Below, piece after piece: positions 26,741-34,495 of a DNA stretch of 64,000 bases; within the stretch, counting starts at the first letter, position 1; each line of letters starts with the position of its first letter. The notes under the pieces are model-generated. The model saw only the letters and a program-made list of their open reading frames with translations. It did no database searches and was not told where the DNA came from. The position numbers and the translations under genes were made by a program. Source of the DNA: JANPPS01 sp965246925 (lineage in GTDB: Bacteria; Pseudomonadota; Alphaproteobacteria; Acetobacterales; Acetobacteraceae); contig OZ251994.1 of assembly GCA_965246925.1 (NCBI GenBank), positions 2,108,001 through 2,172,000 of the forward strand. The letters are read 5' to 3'.

Positions 26741-27556
26741 TCAGCTGGCCGCCGGGTAGAGCGTGCTGCCGATCTCGTGCAGGTACGGGCACTCGAGCTG
26801 ATCCGGCGCCAGCAGCTCCGTCTCGACCGCGTCCTCACCGAACCGGTGCAGCAACACGCCGGTCACCCGCTCACCCGGCAAGCCGGGCTGCTCCGACGGC
26901 CGCACGACGAAGGCGGTGGAGGGCGCCCATTGGTAGGACACGGGGCCCCGCATGAAGGCGTGGTGCACGTGAAGGTGCCCGGACGCGACGAGCCGCAACG
27001 CCGGATGCGCCAGCAACGCCTGCACCGGCAAGCGGGCCTGGGGCGGCACGGACCAGTAATCCGCCGTGGTCTCGCTGGGGTTATGCACGAACAACGGCTT
27101 ATGCAGGAATACCGCAATCCGCCGCCCGGCCAGGCCATACAGCGCATCTTCGATCATCACCGCCTGCGCATGCTCGTCGCCATGGGCGCCCATGATCTGG
27201 CTGTCGAGGCCCAGGAGCCGCCAGTTCTCCCGATCGATCACCCAGCGCCCAGGGCCGAATGCCTGGCGGAACCGGTCCAGCCGGACATCCGTCACCGGCT
27301 GCCGCGGCGCCCGCGCATCCCCCACGTCATGATTGCCCGGCACCGCGTGCACCGTCCCGAGCCGCGCGAACTGCTCTGCCGCAAAAACCATATCCGCATC
27401 CGACCCGGCGCCATTCAGCGACACGTCCCCCGTCGTGACGAACAAATCCGGAGCGGCCGCGCCGAGCACGGTGACGAGCCGGTCGAAGTTCCCCCGGAAC
27501 AACGGCGTCTCAGCCCCGAGGTGCGTGTCTGAAATTTGAGCTAATGTGAACGCCAT
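26741..27556 (-). CDS. Metallophosphoesterase (calcineurin-like)
   Basis: A 271-residue protein with the full dimetal signature: D10-x-H12 (ISDTHLG), GD at 43-44 (TTGDVSLNG), GNHD at 74-77, a histidine in FLHKPLF, and GHLHVHH. It resembles class III cyclic nucleotide or glycerophosphodiester phosphodiesterases (CpdA/GpdQ-like). Being the first gene of an operon encoding a UgpABCE-like transporter, cleavage of imported phosphodiesters is a reasonable guess, unproven. Its stop directly precedes the start of the ATPase gene. Confidence 0.88.
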   Translation of the reverse strand: MAFTLAQISDTHLGAETPLFRGNFDRLVTVLGAAAPDLFVTTGDVSLNGAGSDADMVFAAEQFARLGTVHAVPGNHDVGDARAPRQPVTDVRLDRFRQAFGPGRWVIDRENWRLLGLDSQIMGAHGDEHAQAVMIEDALYGLAGRRIAVFLHKPLFVHNPSETTADYWSVPPQARLPVQALLAHPALRLVASGHLHVHHAFMRGPVSYQWAPSTAFVVRPSEQPGLPGERVTGVLLHRFGEDAVETELLAPDQLECPYLHEIGSTLYPAAS

Positions 27557-27633
27557 CGGCAGGCCTTAACAGACCCGGCCTACGCCTTCGAGGCCTCGCG
27601 TGTGAAGGTTTCATTTCAGCCCCAATCGGCCCA

Positions 27634-27666
27634 ACCTAGCCCCTAGGTGGAATGCCCTTGCATTCC
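27634..27666. terminator. Two adjacent hairpins downstream of the PcaL-type gene
   Basis: ACCTAG/CTAGGT (27634-27648, loop CCC) is followed at once by GGAATGC/GCATTCC (27649-27666, loop CCTT), in the 141-base gap between the PcaL-type gene and the phosphoesterase operon on the minus strand. Likely a terminator; no T run. Confidence 0.45.
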
Positions 27667-27697
27667 GCAGGACCGAGCTGGCTGACTGAGAAAGCTA

Positions 27698-28831
27698 CTA
27701 GCCAAGGATCTCCTTCGCAATCCGCACCGCACTGTTGGCGGCCGGGATGCCGGCATAGGCCGCGACTTGGATCAGCGCCTCCGCCACCTCGGCCGGGGTC
27801 ACACCAGTGTTGCGGGTGGCGCGCAAGTGTAGCCGCAGCTCCTCATGATGACCCAGCGCGGCCAGCATGGTGATGACCAGCAGGCTCCGCTCCCGCAACG
27901 CAAGCCCCGGACGGGTCCACACACCGCCCCAGGCGGTGCGGGTGATGAAGTGCTGGAAATCCCGGTCGAGGTCCGTGATGCCGGCGATCGAGCGGTCCAC
28001 ATGCTCCGCCCCCAGCACCCGCCGCCGCACCGCCATCCCGGCCTCGTAGAAATCGGTGACACCAGGCAGCAGGAAGCGCCGCATGGCATCGGTCACCAGG
28101 TCCGGCACCTGCACCGTGGGAATATGCGCGGCGCCGGGCAGGGTGATGCACGGGGCATGCAGCGCATCCGCCAACGCCTGCGCCAGGGCCGGCGGGGTCG
28201 CAGCGTCATGCTCGCCCATCAGCACCAGCGCGGGAGTGTCGAGCGCCTGCGTCGCCAAAGTCAGATCGGCGGCGGCAATGGCCTCGGCGGCCGCGGCATA
28301 GCCCTCCGGATCGGTGCGGAGCAACATGGCGCGGAGGCCGTGCGCGCCGGGCTGATCTAAGAAGTCCGGCGTGACCCAGCGGGCCATGACGCCCTCCACC
28401 AACGGCAGGATCCCGCCCGCCCGCACCGCGGCTGCCCGGTCCGTCCACCCCTGCGCCGGCAGGATCGCCAGCGCCGTGTCGACGCATATCAGCGACGCCA
28501 CCCGCTCCGGCGCCGCATGCGCCACCGCCTGCGCAATCAGCCCGCCGATGCTGAGCCCCGCCACATGCGCCTGCTTGATATCAAGCGCATCCATGACCGC
28601 CAGCACGTCGCCCGCCATGCCCTGTATCGTATAAGGACCCGGCGGCACCTCACTCAGCCCATGCCCCCGAAGGTCCGGACGAATGACCCGAAACGGCCCG
28701 GCCAAACCGTCCGCCTGCGCATCCCACACGGTCGCCGACGTGCCGAGCGAATGCAGCAACACCAACGGTGGCGCCGCGTCCGGCCCATCGATCCGGACAT
28801 GCAAGGTAAGGGGGCCGGCGCGGAGGAACAT
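27698..28831 (-). CDS. pcaL: PcaL-type fusion: 3-oxoadipate enol-lactonase / 4-carboxymuconolactone decarboxylase
   Basis: A 377-residue two-domain protein. Residues 1-250 are an alpha/beta hydrolase with nucleophile Ser94 (AGLSIGG), an acidic residue in GEHDAATP and a histidine in PGAAHIPTVQ. Residues about 255-377 are a carboxymuconolactone decarboxylase domain (WGGVWTRPGLALRERSLLVI, ELRLHLRATRNTGVT). The order PcaD then PcaC matches the fused PcaL enzyme of the protocatechuate branch of the beta-ketoadipate pathway, catalysing two successive steps to 3-oxoadipate. No other pca gene is adjacent, so its pathway role here is uncertain. Confidence 0.85.
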   Translation of the reverse strand: MFLRAGPLTLHVRIDGPDAAPPLVLLHSLGTSATVWDAQADGLAGPFRVIRPDLRGHGLSEVPPGPYTIQGMAGDVLAVMDALDIKQAHVAGLSIGGLIAQAVAHAAPERVASLICVDTALAILPAQGWTDRAAAVRAGGILPLVEGVMARWVTPDFLDQPGAHGLRAMLLRTDPEGYAAAAEAIAAADLTLATQALDTPALVLMGEHDAATPPALAQALADALHAPCITLPGAAHIPTVQVPDLVTDAMRRFLLPGVTDFYEAGMAVRRRVLGAEHVDRSIAGITDLDRDFQHFITRTAWGGVWTRPGLALRERSLLVITMLAALGHHEELRLHLRATRNTGVTPAEVAEALIQVAAYAGIPAANSAVRIAKEILG

Positions 28832-28949
28832 GGCAATACCTTATCGGGACAGGACCGAGCTTGCCATGGTGCTCTCCGGACGCCAACGGATGTAAGCTGG
28901 ACCGGCCGGGACGGTCACGTATCGCTGATCACAGCCAGGGAGCCCGCCC

Positions 28950-29381
28950 ATGTTCGGCCTAGGCCGCCACCTCGCCACGGTCCGGCCCGGCCCCGCCGCG
29001 CTCGAGGTCGAGCCCGCGACGGGGCCGGCCTTCGCCGTTCCGGTCTCCGCCTTGCCCTGGATCATGGTCCTCCGCGCCGGCGACGCATTCTTTGCCGACG
29101 AGGCCGGCTGGTGGCTGTTCGCCCAGCCAGACGGGCCGGTCCTGGCTCTAAGTACAAACTGCCCGGGGCTGGAAGCCGCCCTGCAAGGCTCGCTCCGCCC
29201 CACGCTGGACGGGGCCGGTACCCTGCTCTGGCTCGACCTTGCCGAGCCCCCGCCATCCCTCCGCGGCCGGGCGGCCCGGCTGGGCTGGGCCAGGCTGGAC
29301 GCCACGGCCGCCGCTCTCTTGCGCAACGATCCCTCCGCCCGCATCCTACGCTGCATCGCCGACGCTCCTGCCCTGCCGTGA
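28950..29381 (+). CDS. Hypothetical protein, 143 residues
   Basis: A soluble protein without recognised motifs (starts MFGLGRHLATVRPG). Third-position G/C bias and an upstream AGGGAG-type element 10 bases before the ATG support a real gene. It contains tryptophans in ALPWIMVLRAGDAFF and GWWLFAQPDG, suggesting a compact beta-rich fold. It is divergent from the PcaL gene with a 118-base shared upstream region. Function unknown. Confidence 0.6.
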   Translation: MFGLGRHLATVRPGPAALEVEPATGPAFAVPVSALPWIMVLRAGDAFFADEAGWWLFAQPDGPVLALSTNCPGLEAALQGSLRPTLDGAGTLLWLDLAEPPPSLRGRAARLGWARLDATAAALLRNDPSARILRCIADAPALP

Positions 29382-29466
29382 GGTTCTGACGGCCGTTCCG
29401 CCCCGCCGCCCGGCTCAGCGGCTTGCCGCTCGCCTGACCAACACCGTGGACGTGCAAGGCGGTTAA

Positions 29467-29637
29467 TCACACGCTGCCGAGGCCGGCGTTCGGACCCTCC
29501 ATCGGCGCCTGCGGTAAACGGAAGCCGAGGCCCGCCAGGACATCACGGTATTTATCGATGCCGCGCCCGCGCAGCGAGGTCCAGGTCAGGTCACCCTGTG
29601 CATACTGCCGTTGAAGGGCCTCATGCTCCGGAGTCAC
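29467..29637 (-). CDS. Small 56-residue protein after dgoA
   Basis: A GTG-started frame ending TGA at 29467-29469, preceded by a near-perfect AAGGAG ribosome binding site (29645-29650 on the opposite strand) at 7 bases spacing. The product has YAQGDLTWTSLRGRGIDKY, DVLAGLGFRLP and APMEGPN. This pattern (a Y-A-x-G-x-x-x-W-x-x-L-R-x-R-G opening and a PMEGPN ending) resembles a widespread family of very small proteins that I recall, without certainty, being paired with PIN-type toxins. It lies 23 bases downstream of dgoA in the same orientation and completes the TA-dgoK-dgoA run. Confidence 0.7.
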   Translation of the reverse strand: MTPEHEALQRQYAQGDLTWTSLRGRGIDKYRDVLAGLGFRLPQAPMEGPNAGLGSV

Positions 29638-29660
29638 GGCCGGTCTCCTTCGAAAGCAAT

Positions 29661-30275
29661 CTAGACCAGCGCGGCGATCAAAGCCCGGGCTTTTTCGGCA
29701 ACCCGCGCCGCAGTATCGCCTGGCTTGTAGATTGCCGAGCCGATGCCGAACCCGGCGGCTCCGGCTTTGTGCCAGGCGCTCACGGTGCCGGCGTCCATGC
29801 CGCCCACCGGCAGCACCGCCGTGCCCGGCGGCAACACCGCCAGCATGGCCCGCAGCATCGCCGGGCTGCCCGCTTCGGCAGGGAATAGCTTTATCGCGTC
29901 GGCTCCGGCGTCCAGCATCGCGAACGCCTCGGCGGGGGTGAAGAAGCCGGGGGCGGCTTGCATGCCGTGCGCCTTGGCGGCCAGCACGACCGGGGCGATG
30001 GCATGCGGGGTCACGATCAGCTGGCCGCCCGCCGCGTGCACGTCCGCCACCGCCTGCGGGGTCATGACCGTGCCAGCGCCGATCAGCGCGTGGTGGCCGT
30101 GGCGGCGCACCAGCCGGGCGATGCTGTCCAGCGGCTCGGGCGAATTGAGCGGCACCTCGATCACGCGGAGCCCCGCCTCCACCAGCGCATCGCCGACCGC
30201 CTCCACCTCCTCCGGACGCACGCCGCGCAGGATCGCGACCAAAGGGCAGAGCCGCAGGGCCTCGATCAATCCCAT
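29661..30275 (-). CDS. dgoA: 2-dehydro-3-deoxy-6-phosphogalactonate aldolase
   Basis: A 204-residue class I aldolase that splits 2-keto-3-deoxy-6-phosphogalactonate into pyruvate and glyceraldehyde 3-phosphate (DeLey-Doudoroff pathway). VAILRGVRPEE, EVPLNSP, ALIGAGTVMTP, QLIVTPH and the Schiff-base lysine in AIKLFPAEA match E. coli DgoA better than the KDPG aldolase Eda. I start at ATG 30275, overlapping the dgoK stop by 10 bases; the frame upstream is a dgoK shadow. Its partner kinase is next door; the galactonate dehydratase is not in the window. Confidence 0.92.
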   Translation of the reverse strand: MGLIEALRLCPLVAILRGVRPEEVEAVGDALVEAGLRVIEVPLNSPEPLDSIARLVRRHGHHALIGAGTVMTPQAVADVHAAGGQLIVTPHAIAPVVLAAKAHGMQAAPGFFTPAEAFAMLDAGADAIKLFPAEAGSPAMLRAMLAVLPPGTAVLPVGGMDAGTVSAWHKAGAAGFGIGSAIYKPGDTAARVAEKARALIAALV

Positions 30276-31117
30276 GACGTCAGCGCTCCGATCGCGGCCA
30301 GGCCCCGCGCGGCGGCGTCCGGGGCGGCGCGTATGCTGGTATGGCCCAGCAATGCCAGCGCCTCGGCATAGCGGGTGCATAGCGCGTCCGCGCCGATCAG
30401 GGTCACCGGGCCAGCCGGGGCGGCGTGAGTGATCTCGTGGCCCAGCAGAAGGCCGGACAGGTACGAGGCGCCGGCGGTGGGAGCGAGTTGATCCATCAGC
30501 GCCAAGGTGCGCACGCCGAACAGATGATGCAACAACCCGCCCGCCTCCCCGGCCCGGCGCACCCCTTGGGCGAACCCGGCCGGGTCATGCGGGTCGTCCT
30601 GCATCAGCCGGCCCAGGATGGTGTGCTGGCGCAAGGCGGCGAATACCTCGCCGGTCATATGCGTCTTGAAACCCGAGATCCGGCCGTGAACCATTTCGGC
30701 CCATTTGGTATGCGTGCCCGGCAGGCAGGCAAGGCCGTCCAGCGTCACGCCGCATAGCTCCGCCTCCTCCCCCCGCATCACCTCTGGAACATGCGACAGG
30801 TCCATGACGCCCGGCACCAGCAGGAGCCTGGCCCCCACGAACGGCACCGGCATCAGCGCCGCCGCCAGCTCCGCCGTCCCGGCCGGGCAGGGGAGATAGG
30901 GCGCCTCGATCCAGCCCTGCCGGCTGCCCACCATGCCCGACATCAGCACGCGCCGCTCACCGGCCGCGAGCCACGGGGCGATGGCCGCCCGCAACGTCTC
31001 GGCAAACGGGCCCGGCAGATGCAGGATGCCATGCGGCAAGGCGACCCGGTCCAGGATCGCGGGCCCGTCCATCCGATAGGCGCGAAAGCTGCTGGTGCCC
31101 CAATCGACCGCGATCAT
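30266..31117 (-). CDS. dgoK: 2-dehydro-3-deoxygalactonokinase
   Basis: A 283-residue sugar acid kinase. The N-terminal MIAVDWGTSSFRAY phosphate loop, SGMVGSRQGW, LPGTHTKWAEM and FKTHMTGEVFA segments are diagnostic of DgoK, which phosphorylates 2-keto-3-deoxygalactonate with ATP. The ATG at 31117 shares a base with the stop of the upstream toxin gene (TGATG), so its expression is probably tied to the toxin-antitoxin promoter. It overlaps dgoA. Confidence 0.93.
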   Translation of the reverse strand: MIAVDWGTSSFRAYRMDGPAILDRVALPHGILHLPGPFAETLRAAIAPWLAAGERRVLMSGMVGSRQGWIEAPYLPCPAGTAELAAALMPVPFVGARLLLVPGVMDLSHVPEVMRGEEAELCGVTLDGLACLPGTHTKWAEMVHGRISGFKTHMTGEVFAALRQHTILGRLMQDDPHDPAGFAQGVRRAGEAGGLLHHLFGVRTLALMDQLAPTAGASYLSGLLLGHEITHAAPAGPVTLIGADALCTRYAEALALLGHTSIRAAPDAAARGLAAIGALTSWD

Positions 31118-31548
31118 CAGTCGCGCCCCGTCTGTTGCGCCCGGCGCTCCCGGTTCAGGCGCAGCACACCCTGGCGGACCTGTTCGAACAGCGGTTGCGG
31201 CAAGGCGCCGTAGGCGACGCGGTCGGTGCCGGGAATGGTGCGGACGTCAAAGCCCGGCCAGGCGAACACGTTGACCTCATCGAGACAGATCCACGCGGCC
31301 CCGGTATCCAGGCCCAGATCGCGCTGAACCGAAGCGGGCAGGGCGATCGCGGTCGTGGGATCGGTGGGGCGGGAATGGGTCACGGGCACGACGGCGATGC
31401 GAATCTCCCCCTGGGCGTTCGGCGGAGCCGCCACCACGATGGCGGATGGACGATCCCTGCGGCCCTCGGACGCCCCAGCCCTGGCCTCGTGGCTCCACAA
31501 AAAGCTATAGCGGATCACGAGGCCCGGGCGCGGGGCCGGGGTGATCAC
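31117..31548 (-). CDS. PemK/MazF-like putative toxin
   Basis: A 143-residue protein beginning MITPAPRPGLVIRYSFLWSH, followed by AIVVAAPPNAQGEIRIAVVPVTHS and PTDPTTAIALPASVQRDLGL. The spacing of these strands resembles PemK/MazF-fold endoribonuclease toxins, in which the P-G-x-V-x-x-Y/F start and the V-x-P-I/V-T segment line the active site. It follows a Phd/YefM-like antitoxin with a 4-base overlap, the standard type II arrangement. The family assignment is by pattern only, so toxin activity is inference. Confidence 0.7.
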   Translation of the reverse strand: MITPAPRPGLVIRYSFLWSHEARAGASEGRRDRPSAIVVAAPPNAQGEIRIAVVPVTHSRPTDPTTAIALPASVQRDLGLDTGAAWICLDEVNVFAWPGFDVRTIPGTDRVAYGALPQPLFEQVRQGVLRLNRERRAQQTGRD

Positions 31549-31787
31549 TCAGCCGGCTTGAGATACTCGGCCGCCCCGATCGCCTCGACCAGATCGTCCG
31601 GCAGCGACCCGGCTACGAACACCTGCCGCTCCCGTCGCTTCAACCGCTCGAAATGCTCGAGGTCGCGGGTGGACAAGAACCCGCCGACGATGCGGCCATG
31701 GCTGGTGACGGTGATGGCCTCGTCATGCGCCTCATGCTGGTAGCGGCCAAAATCCCGGCGGAAGGTGGTCGCGTCGATCATCGACAT
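31545..31787 (-). CDS. Phd/YefM-like antitoxin
   Basis: An 80-residue protein with the N-terminal DNA-binding pattern of the Phd/YefM family (ATTFRRDFGRYQHEAHDEAITVTSHGRIVGGFLS) and a charged C-terminal half (HFERLKRRERQVFV) likely to bind the toxin. A GGAG ribosome binding site precedes ATG 31787. The palindrome in its promoter is the probable autoregulation site. Coupled by a 4-base overlap to the putative toxin. Confidence 0.8.
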   Translation of the reverse strand: MSMIDATTFRRDFGRYQHEAHDEAITVTSHGRIVGGFLSTRDLEHFERLKRRERQVFVAGSLPDDLVEAIGAAEYLKPAE

Positions 31788-31812
31788 GGGGCAGCTCCGA
31801 TCATTATGTACA

Positions 31813-31839
31813 ATTTAAGCATTTTGCTTAAATGATGCA
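31813..31839 (-). promoter_or_regulatory. Toxin-antitoxin promoter with palindromic operator
   Basis: On the minus strand TTGCAT (31839-31834) and TAAATT are 17 bases apart. Between and over them is a perfect 9-base inverted repeat (ATTTAAGCA, 31813-31821; TGCTTAAAT, 31825-31833; loop TTT). This AT-rich palindrome 26 bases before the antitoxin start fits autorepression by a Phd/YefM-type antitoxin. Confidence 0.65.
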
Positions 31840-31843
31840 AGAC

Positions 31844-32581
31844 CTATCGGTAGTCGTTCCACGCCGTCGTGAATGGCTTCTTGAAAAACGTCGCCCACAA
31901 GTAATTCGCCCCATACCGCACGCCGGTCATGATCAGCCCGTCACCGCGCAACCGGCGGCCGGAGGATCGGGCGCGCAGCGCGTAGGTGAACACCACGTCG
32001 CCCACTTTGCTCATGCGCCGGGCGATGTCGGTGTCCTCACCATAAAAGGTGAACCGGTCGCTGATGCCGCCGATGCTGGCCAGGGCGTCGCGCTTGACGA
32101 TGAAGTTGCCGCCCTGGACCATGCTGCCAACGCCGAGCACCTTCTTGTTGAACAAGTAGGTGGCGTAGCCCATGCCATAGAACAGTTCGGTCGCGGCGCG
32201 GATACGCCAGGGCACGTCATAGTATTGGTAGGGTCCGCTCAGTACAACCAGGGCCGGCTTCTCGCCGAATTCGGTGATCACCTGCTGCAGCCAGCCCTCG
32301 CCGATCAGGGTATCGGCGTCGATATTGGCGACCAGCGCGCCGGACGCGGCCTCGAACCCGGCGCTTCTGGCGGCTACTAGACCCTTGACCGGCTCGTTCA
32401 CGACGGTCACACCGGGCACCGCGGCGACCTCGGCTGTCCGGTCCGTGCTGGCGTTGTTCACGACGATCACCTCCGCCGTGCAGCCGGTGCGGGCGATCTC
32501 GGCCTGAATGGCCGCGAGGCAGGCCGGCAGCAACGCCTCCTCGTTATAAGCCGGAACGACGAAGCTGATTTGGGGATGCAT
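31844..32581 (-). CDS. Family 2 glycosyltransferase
   Basis: A 245-residue GT-A fold enzyme: FVVPAYNEEALLPACL at the start, VIVVNNASTDRTAEVA, and a DxD-type metal site D88-A-D90 in ANIDADTLIG, then FIVKRDALASIGG and FYGEDTDIARR in the acceptor and catalytic-base region. It transfers a sugar from a nucleotide donor, probably on the cytoplasmic face of the membrane; a weak hydrophobic patch near residue 140 may help membrane contact. No adjacent polysaccharide genes define the acceptor. Divergent from ffh. Confidence 0.9.
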   Translation of the reverse strand: MHPQISFVVPAYNEEALLPACLAAIQAEIARTGCTAEVIVVNNASTDRTAEVAAVPGVTVVNEPVKGLVAARSAGFEAASGALVANIDADTLIGEGWLQQVITEFGEKPALVVLSGPYQYYDVPWRIRAATELFYGMGYATYLFNKKVLGVGSMVQGGNFIVKRDALASIGGISDRFTFYGEDTDIARRMSKVGDVVFTYALRARSSGRRLRGDGLIMTGVRYGANYLWATFFKKPFTTAWNDYR

Positions 32582-32662
32582 CCGACTCTACTCTCCGGGG
32601 CCATACCGTCCGCTGACACTTTGTCATGCGCGCCGTCTAGCGACAGTTCCGTGTCAATAATC

Positions 32663-32691
32663 TTGACTCCGCCAGGCCCGCTCCGTATGGG
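32663..32691 (+). promoter_or_regulatory. Predicted sigma-70-type promoter for ffh operon
   Basis: TTGACT (32663-32668) and TATGGG (32686-32691) are separated by exactly 17 bases, about 70 bases before the ffh ATG. The -35 box is near consensus. It probably drives the whole translation/leucine run. Confidence 0.6.
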
Positions 32692-32761
32692 AACGGTCTG
32701 ACCAACACGCCGCTCCGCATCGTATGCGCAGCGGCGCCTTTCCGTTTGGGGTGCCGCCACC

Positions 32762-34135
32762 ATGTTCGACGCGCTGTCGGGCAAGCTATCCGGAGTGTTC
32801 GATGGGCTGCGCCGCAAGGGCGCGCTCAACGAATCGGACGTGTCCGACGCCCTGCGCGAGGTGCGCCTCGCGCTGCTCGAGGCGGACGTGGCGCTGCCGG
32901 TGGTGAAAACTTTCGTCGAGCAGGTCCGGGAACGCGCGCTGGGCGCCGAGGTGCTGGATAGCGTAAGCCCCGGCCAGCTCGTCATCAAGATCGTGAACGA
33001 CGTGCTGGTGGACGCGCTGGGCGGCGCCGGCGCCGTGCCGCTCAACCTCGCCGCCTCGGCCCCGGTGCCGATCCTCATGGTCGGCCTACAGGGCTCGGGC
33101 AAGACCACGACCTCCGGCAAGCTCGCGCTACGGCTGTCCAAGCGGGACAAGAAGCGGGTGCTGCTCGCCTCCCTCGACACCCAGCGCCCGGCCGCGCAGC
33201 TGCAATTGCAGCAGCTTGCAATGCAGGCCGGGGTCACCAGCCTGCCGATCATCCCCGGCCAGACCCCGGTGCAGATCGCCCAGCGCGCGATGGAGACTGG
33301 GCGGCGCGAGGTGTATGACATCGTCATCCTCGACACCGCCGGGCGGCTCAGCATCGACGCGGCGCTGATGGCGGAGGTGCAGCAGATCCGCTTCGCCACC
33401 AATCCCGCCGAAACCCTGCTGGTGGTGGACGCCATGACCGGGCAGGACGCGGTCCAGACCGCCCGCGCGTTCAACGAGGCGCTGGGCATCACCGGCATCG
33501 TCATGACCCGGATGGACGGTGACGCCCGCGGTGGCGCCGCGCTGTCCATGCGCCAGGTCACCGGCGCCCCCATCAAGCTCACCGGCACCGGCGAGAAGCT
33601 GGACGCGTTGGAAGAATTCCATCCCGAGCGGGTCGCCGGCCGCATCCTGGGCATGGGCGACATCGTGGGCCTGGTGGAGCGCGCGTCCGAAACCATCGAG
33701 CAGGATGAGGCCGAGCGGCTCGCCAAGCGCATGATGCGCGGTCAGTTCGACCTGAACGACTACGCCGCCCAGCTGAAACAGATCGGCAAGATGGGCTCGC
33801 TCGAGGGTATCCTCGGCATGCTGCCCGGCGTCGGCAAGATCAAGGATCAGCTCGCGGGCGCCAATCTCGACACCAAGATCCTGGCGCGTCAGGCGGCGAT
33901 CATCTCGTCCATGACGAAGAAGGAGCGCACGACGCCCGATGTCATCAAGGCGAGCCGCAAGAAGCGCATCGCCGCCGGGTCGGGGACGTCCGTGCAAGAG
34001 GTCAACCGGCTGCTGAAGCAGTTCGACGACATGTCCACCATGATGAAGCGGGTTAGTAAGCTGGGGCAAAAGGGACTGATGCGGCAGGGCATGTCCGCGC
34101 TGATGCCCAAGAGCATGCCGCAGCGACGTTTTTAA
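32762..34135 (+). CDS. ffh: Signal recognition particle protein Ffh
   Basis: A 457-residue SRP54-type GTPase that binds signal sequences and 4.5S RNA and targets ribosomes to the membrane. N domain at residues 1-90, G domain with GLQGSGKTT (108-116), LASLDTQRPAA, VILDTAGRLSIDA and TRMDGDARGGAAL, then a methionine-rich M domain (QIGKMGSLEGILGMLPGVG and the C-terminal MSALMPKSMPQ). It is complete and the usual length. First gene of the ffh-rpsP-rimM-trmD-rplS order. Confidence 0.98.
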   Translation: MFDALSGKLSGVFDGLRRKGALNESDVSDALREVRLALLEADVALPVVKTFVEQVRERALGAEVLDSVSPGQLVIKIVNDVLVDALGGAGAVPLNLAASAPVPILMVGLQGSGKTTTSGKLALRLSKRDKKRVLLASLDTQRPAAQLQLQQLAMQAGVTSLPIIPGQTPVQIAQRAMETGRREVYDIVILDTAGRLSIDAALMAEVQQIRFATNPAETLLVVDAMTGQDAVQTARAFNEALGITGIVMTRMDGDARGGAALSMRQVTGAPIKLTGTGEKLDALEEFHPERVAGRILGMGDIVGLVERASETIEQDEAERLAKRMMRGQFDLNDYAAQLKQIGKMGSLEGILGMLPGVGKIKDQLAGANLDTKILARQAAIISSMTKKERTTPDVIKASRKKRIAAGSGTSVQEVNRLLKQFDDMSTMMKRVSKLGQKGLMRQGMSALMPKSMPQRRF

Positions 34136-34159
34136 CGGATAGTCAACAAGGAAGTATTT

Positions 34160-34495
34160 ATGGGTCTCAAGATTCGTCTCGCCCGCGCCGGCGCCAAGAA
34201 GCGTCCGTATTATCACATCGTGATCGCCGACAGCCGTAGCCCGCGTGACGGCCGCTTCCTGGAAAAGGTTGGCAGCTACAACCCCATGCTCCCCGCCGAG
34301 CATGAGGACCGCGTCCGCTTGGTAGGCGAGCGGATCACCCATTGGATGAGCGAGGGCGCGCTGCCGACCGAGCGCGTCGCCCGCTTTCTGGGCGTGGCCG
34401 GCCTGGCGCCAATGCCGGTCTATCGCGAGCAGCCCGTGCAGTCCGCGCCGAAGAAGAAGGCGCAGGAGCGCGCCAAGGCCAACGCCTCGGCCTAA
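34160..34495 (+). CDS. rpsP: 30S ribosomal protein bS16
   Basis: A 111-residue protein starting MGLKIRLARAGAKKRPYYHI, diagnostic of bS16, with the RSPRDGRFLEKVGSYNPM segment and a lysine/alanine-rich C-terminal extension common in alphaproteobacteria. AAGGA lies upstream at normal distance. It stops one base before the rimM start. Confidence 0.98.
   Translation: MGLKIRLARAGAKKRPYYHIVIADSRSPRDGRFLEKVGSYNPMLPAEHEDRVRLVGERITHWMSEGALPTERVARFLGVAGLAPMPVYREQPVQSAPKKKAQERAKANASA

Noticed and set aside
27557..27697. Gap examined for a tRNA or small RNA
   Set aside because: Only two short hairpins are seen, better explained as a terminator; no tRNA arm pattern.
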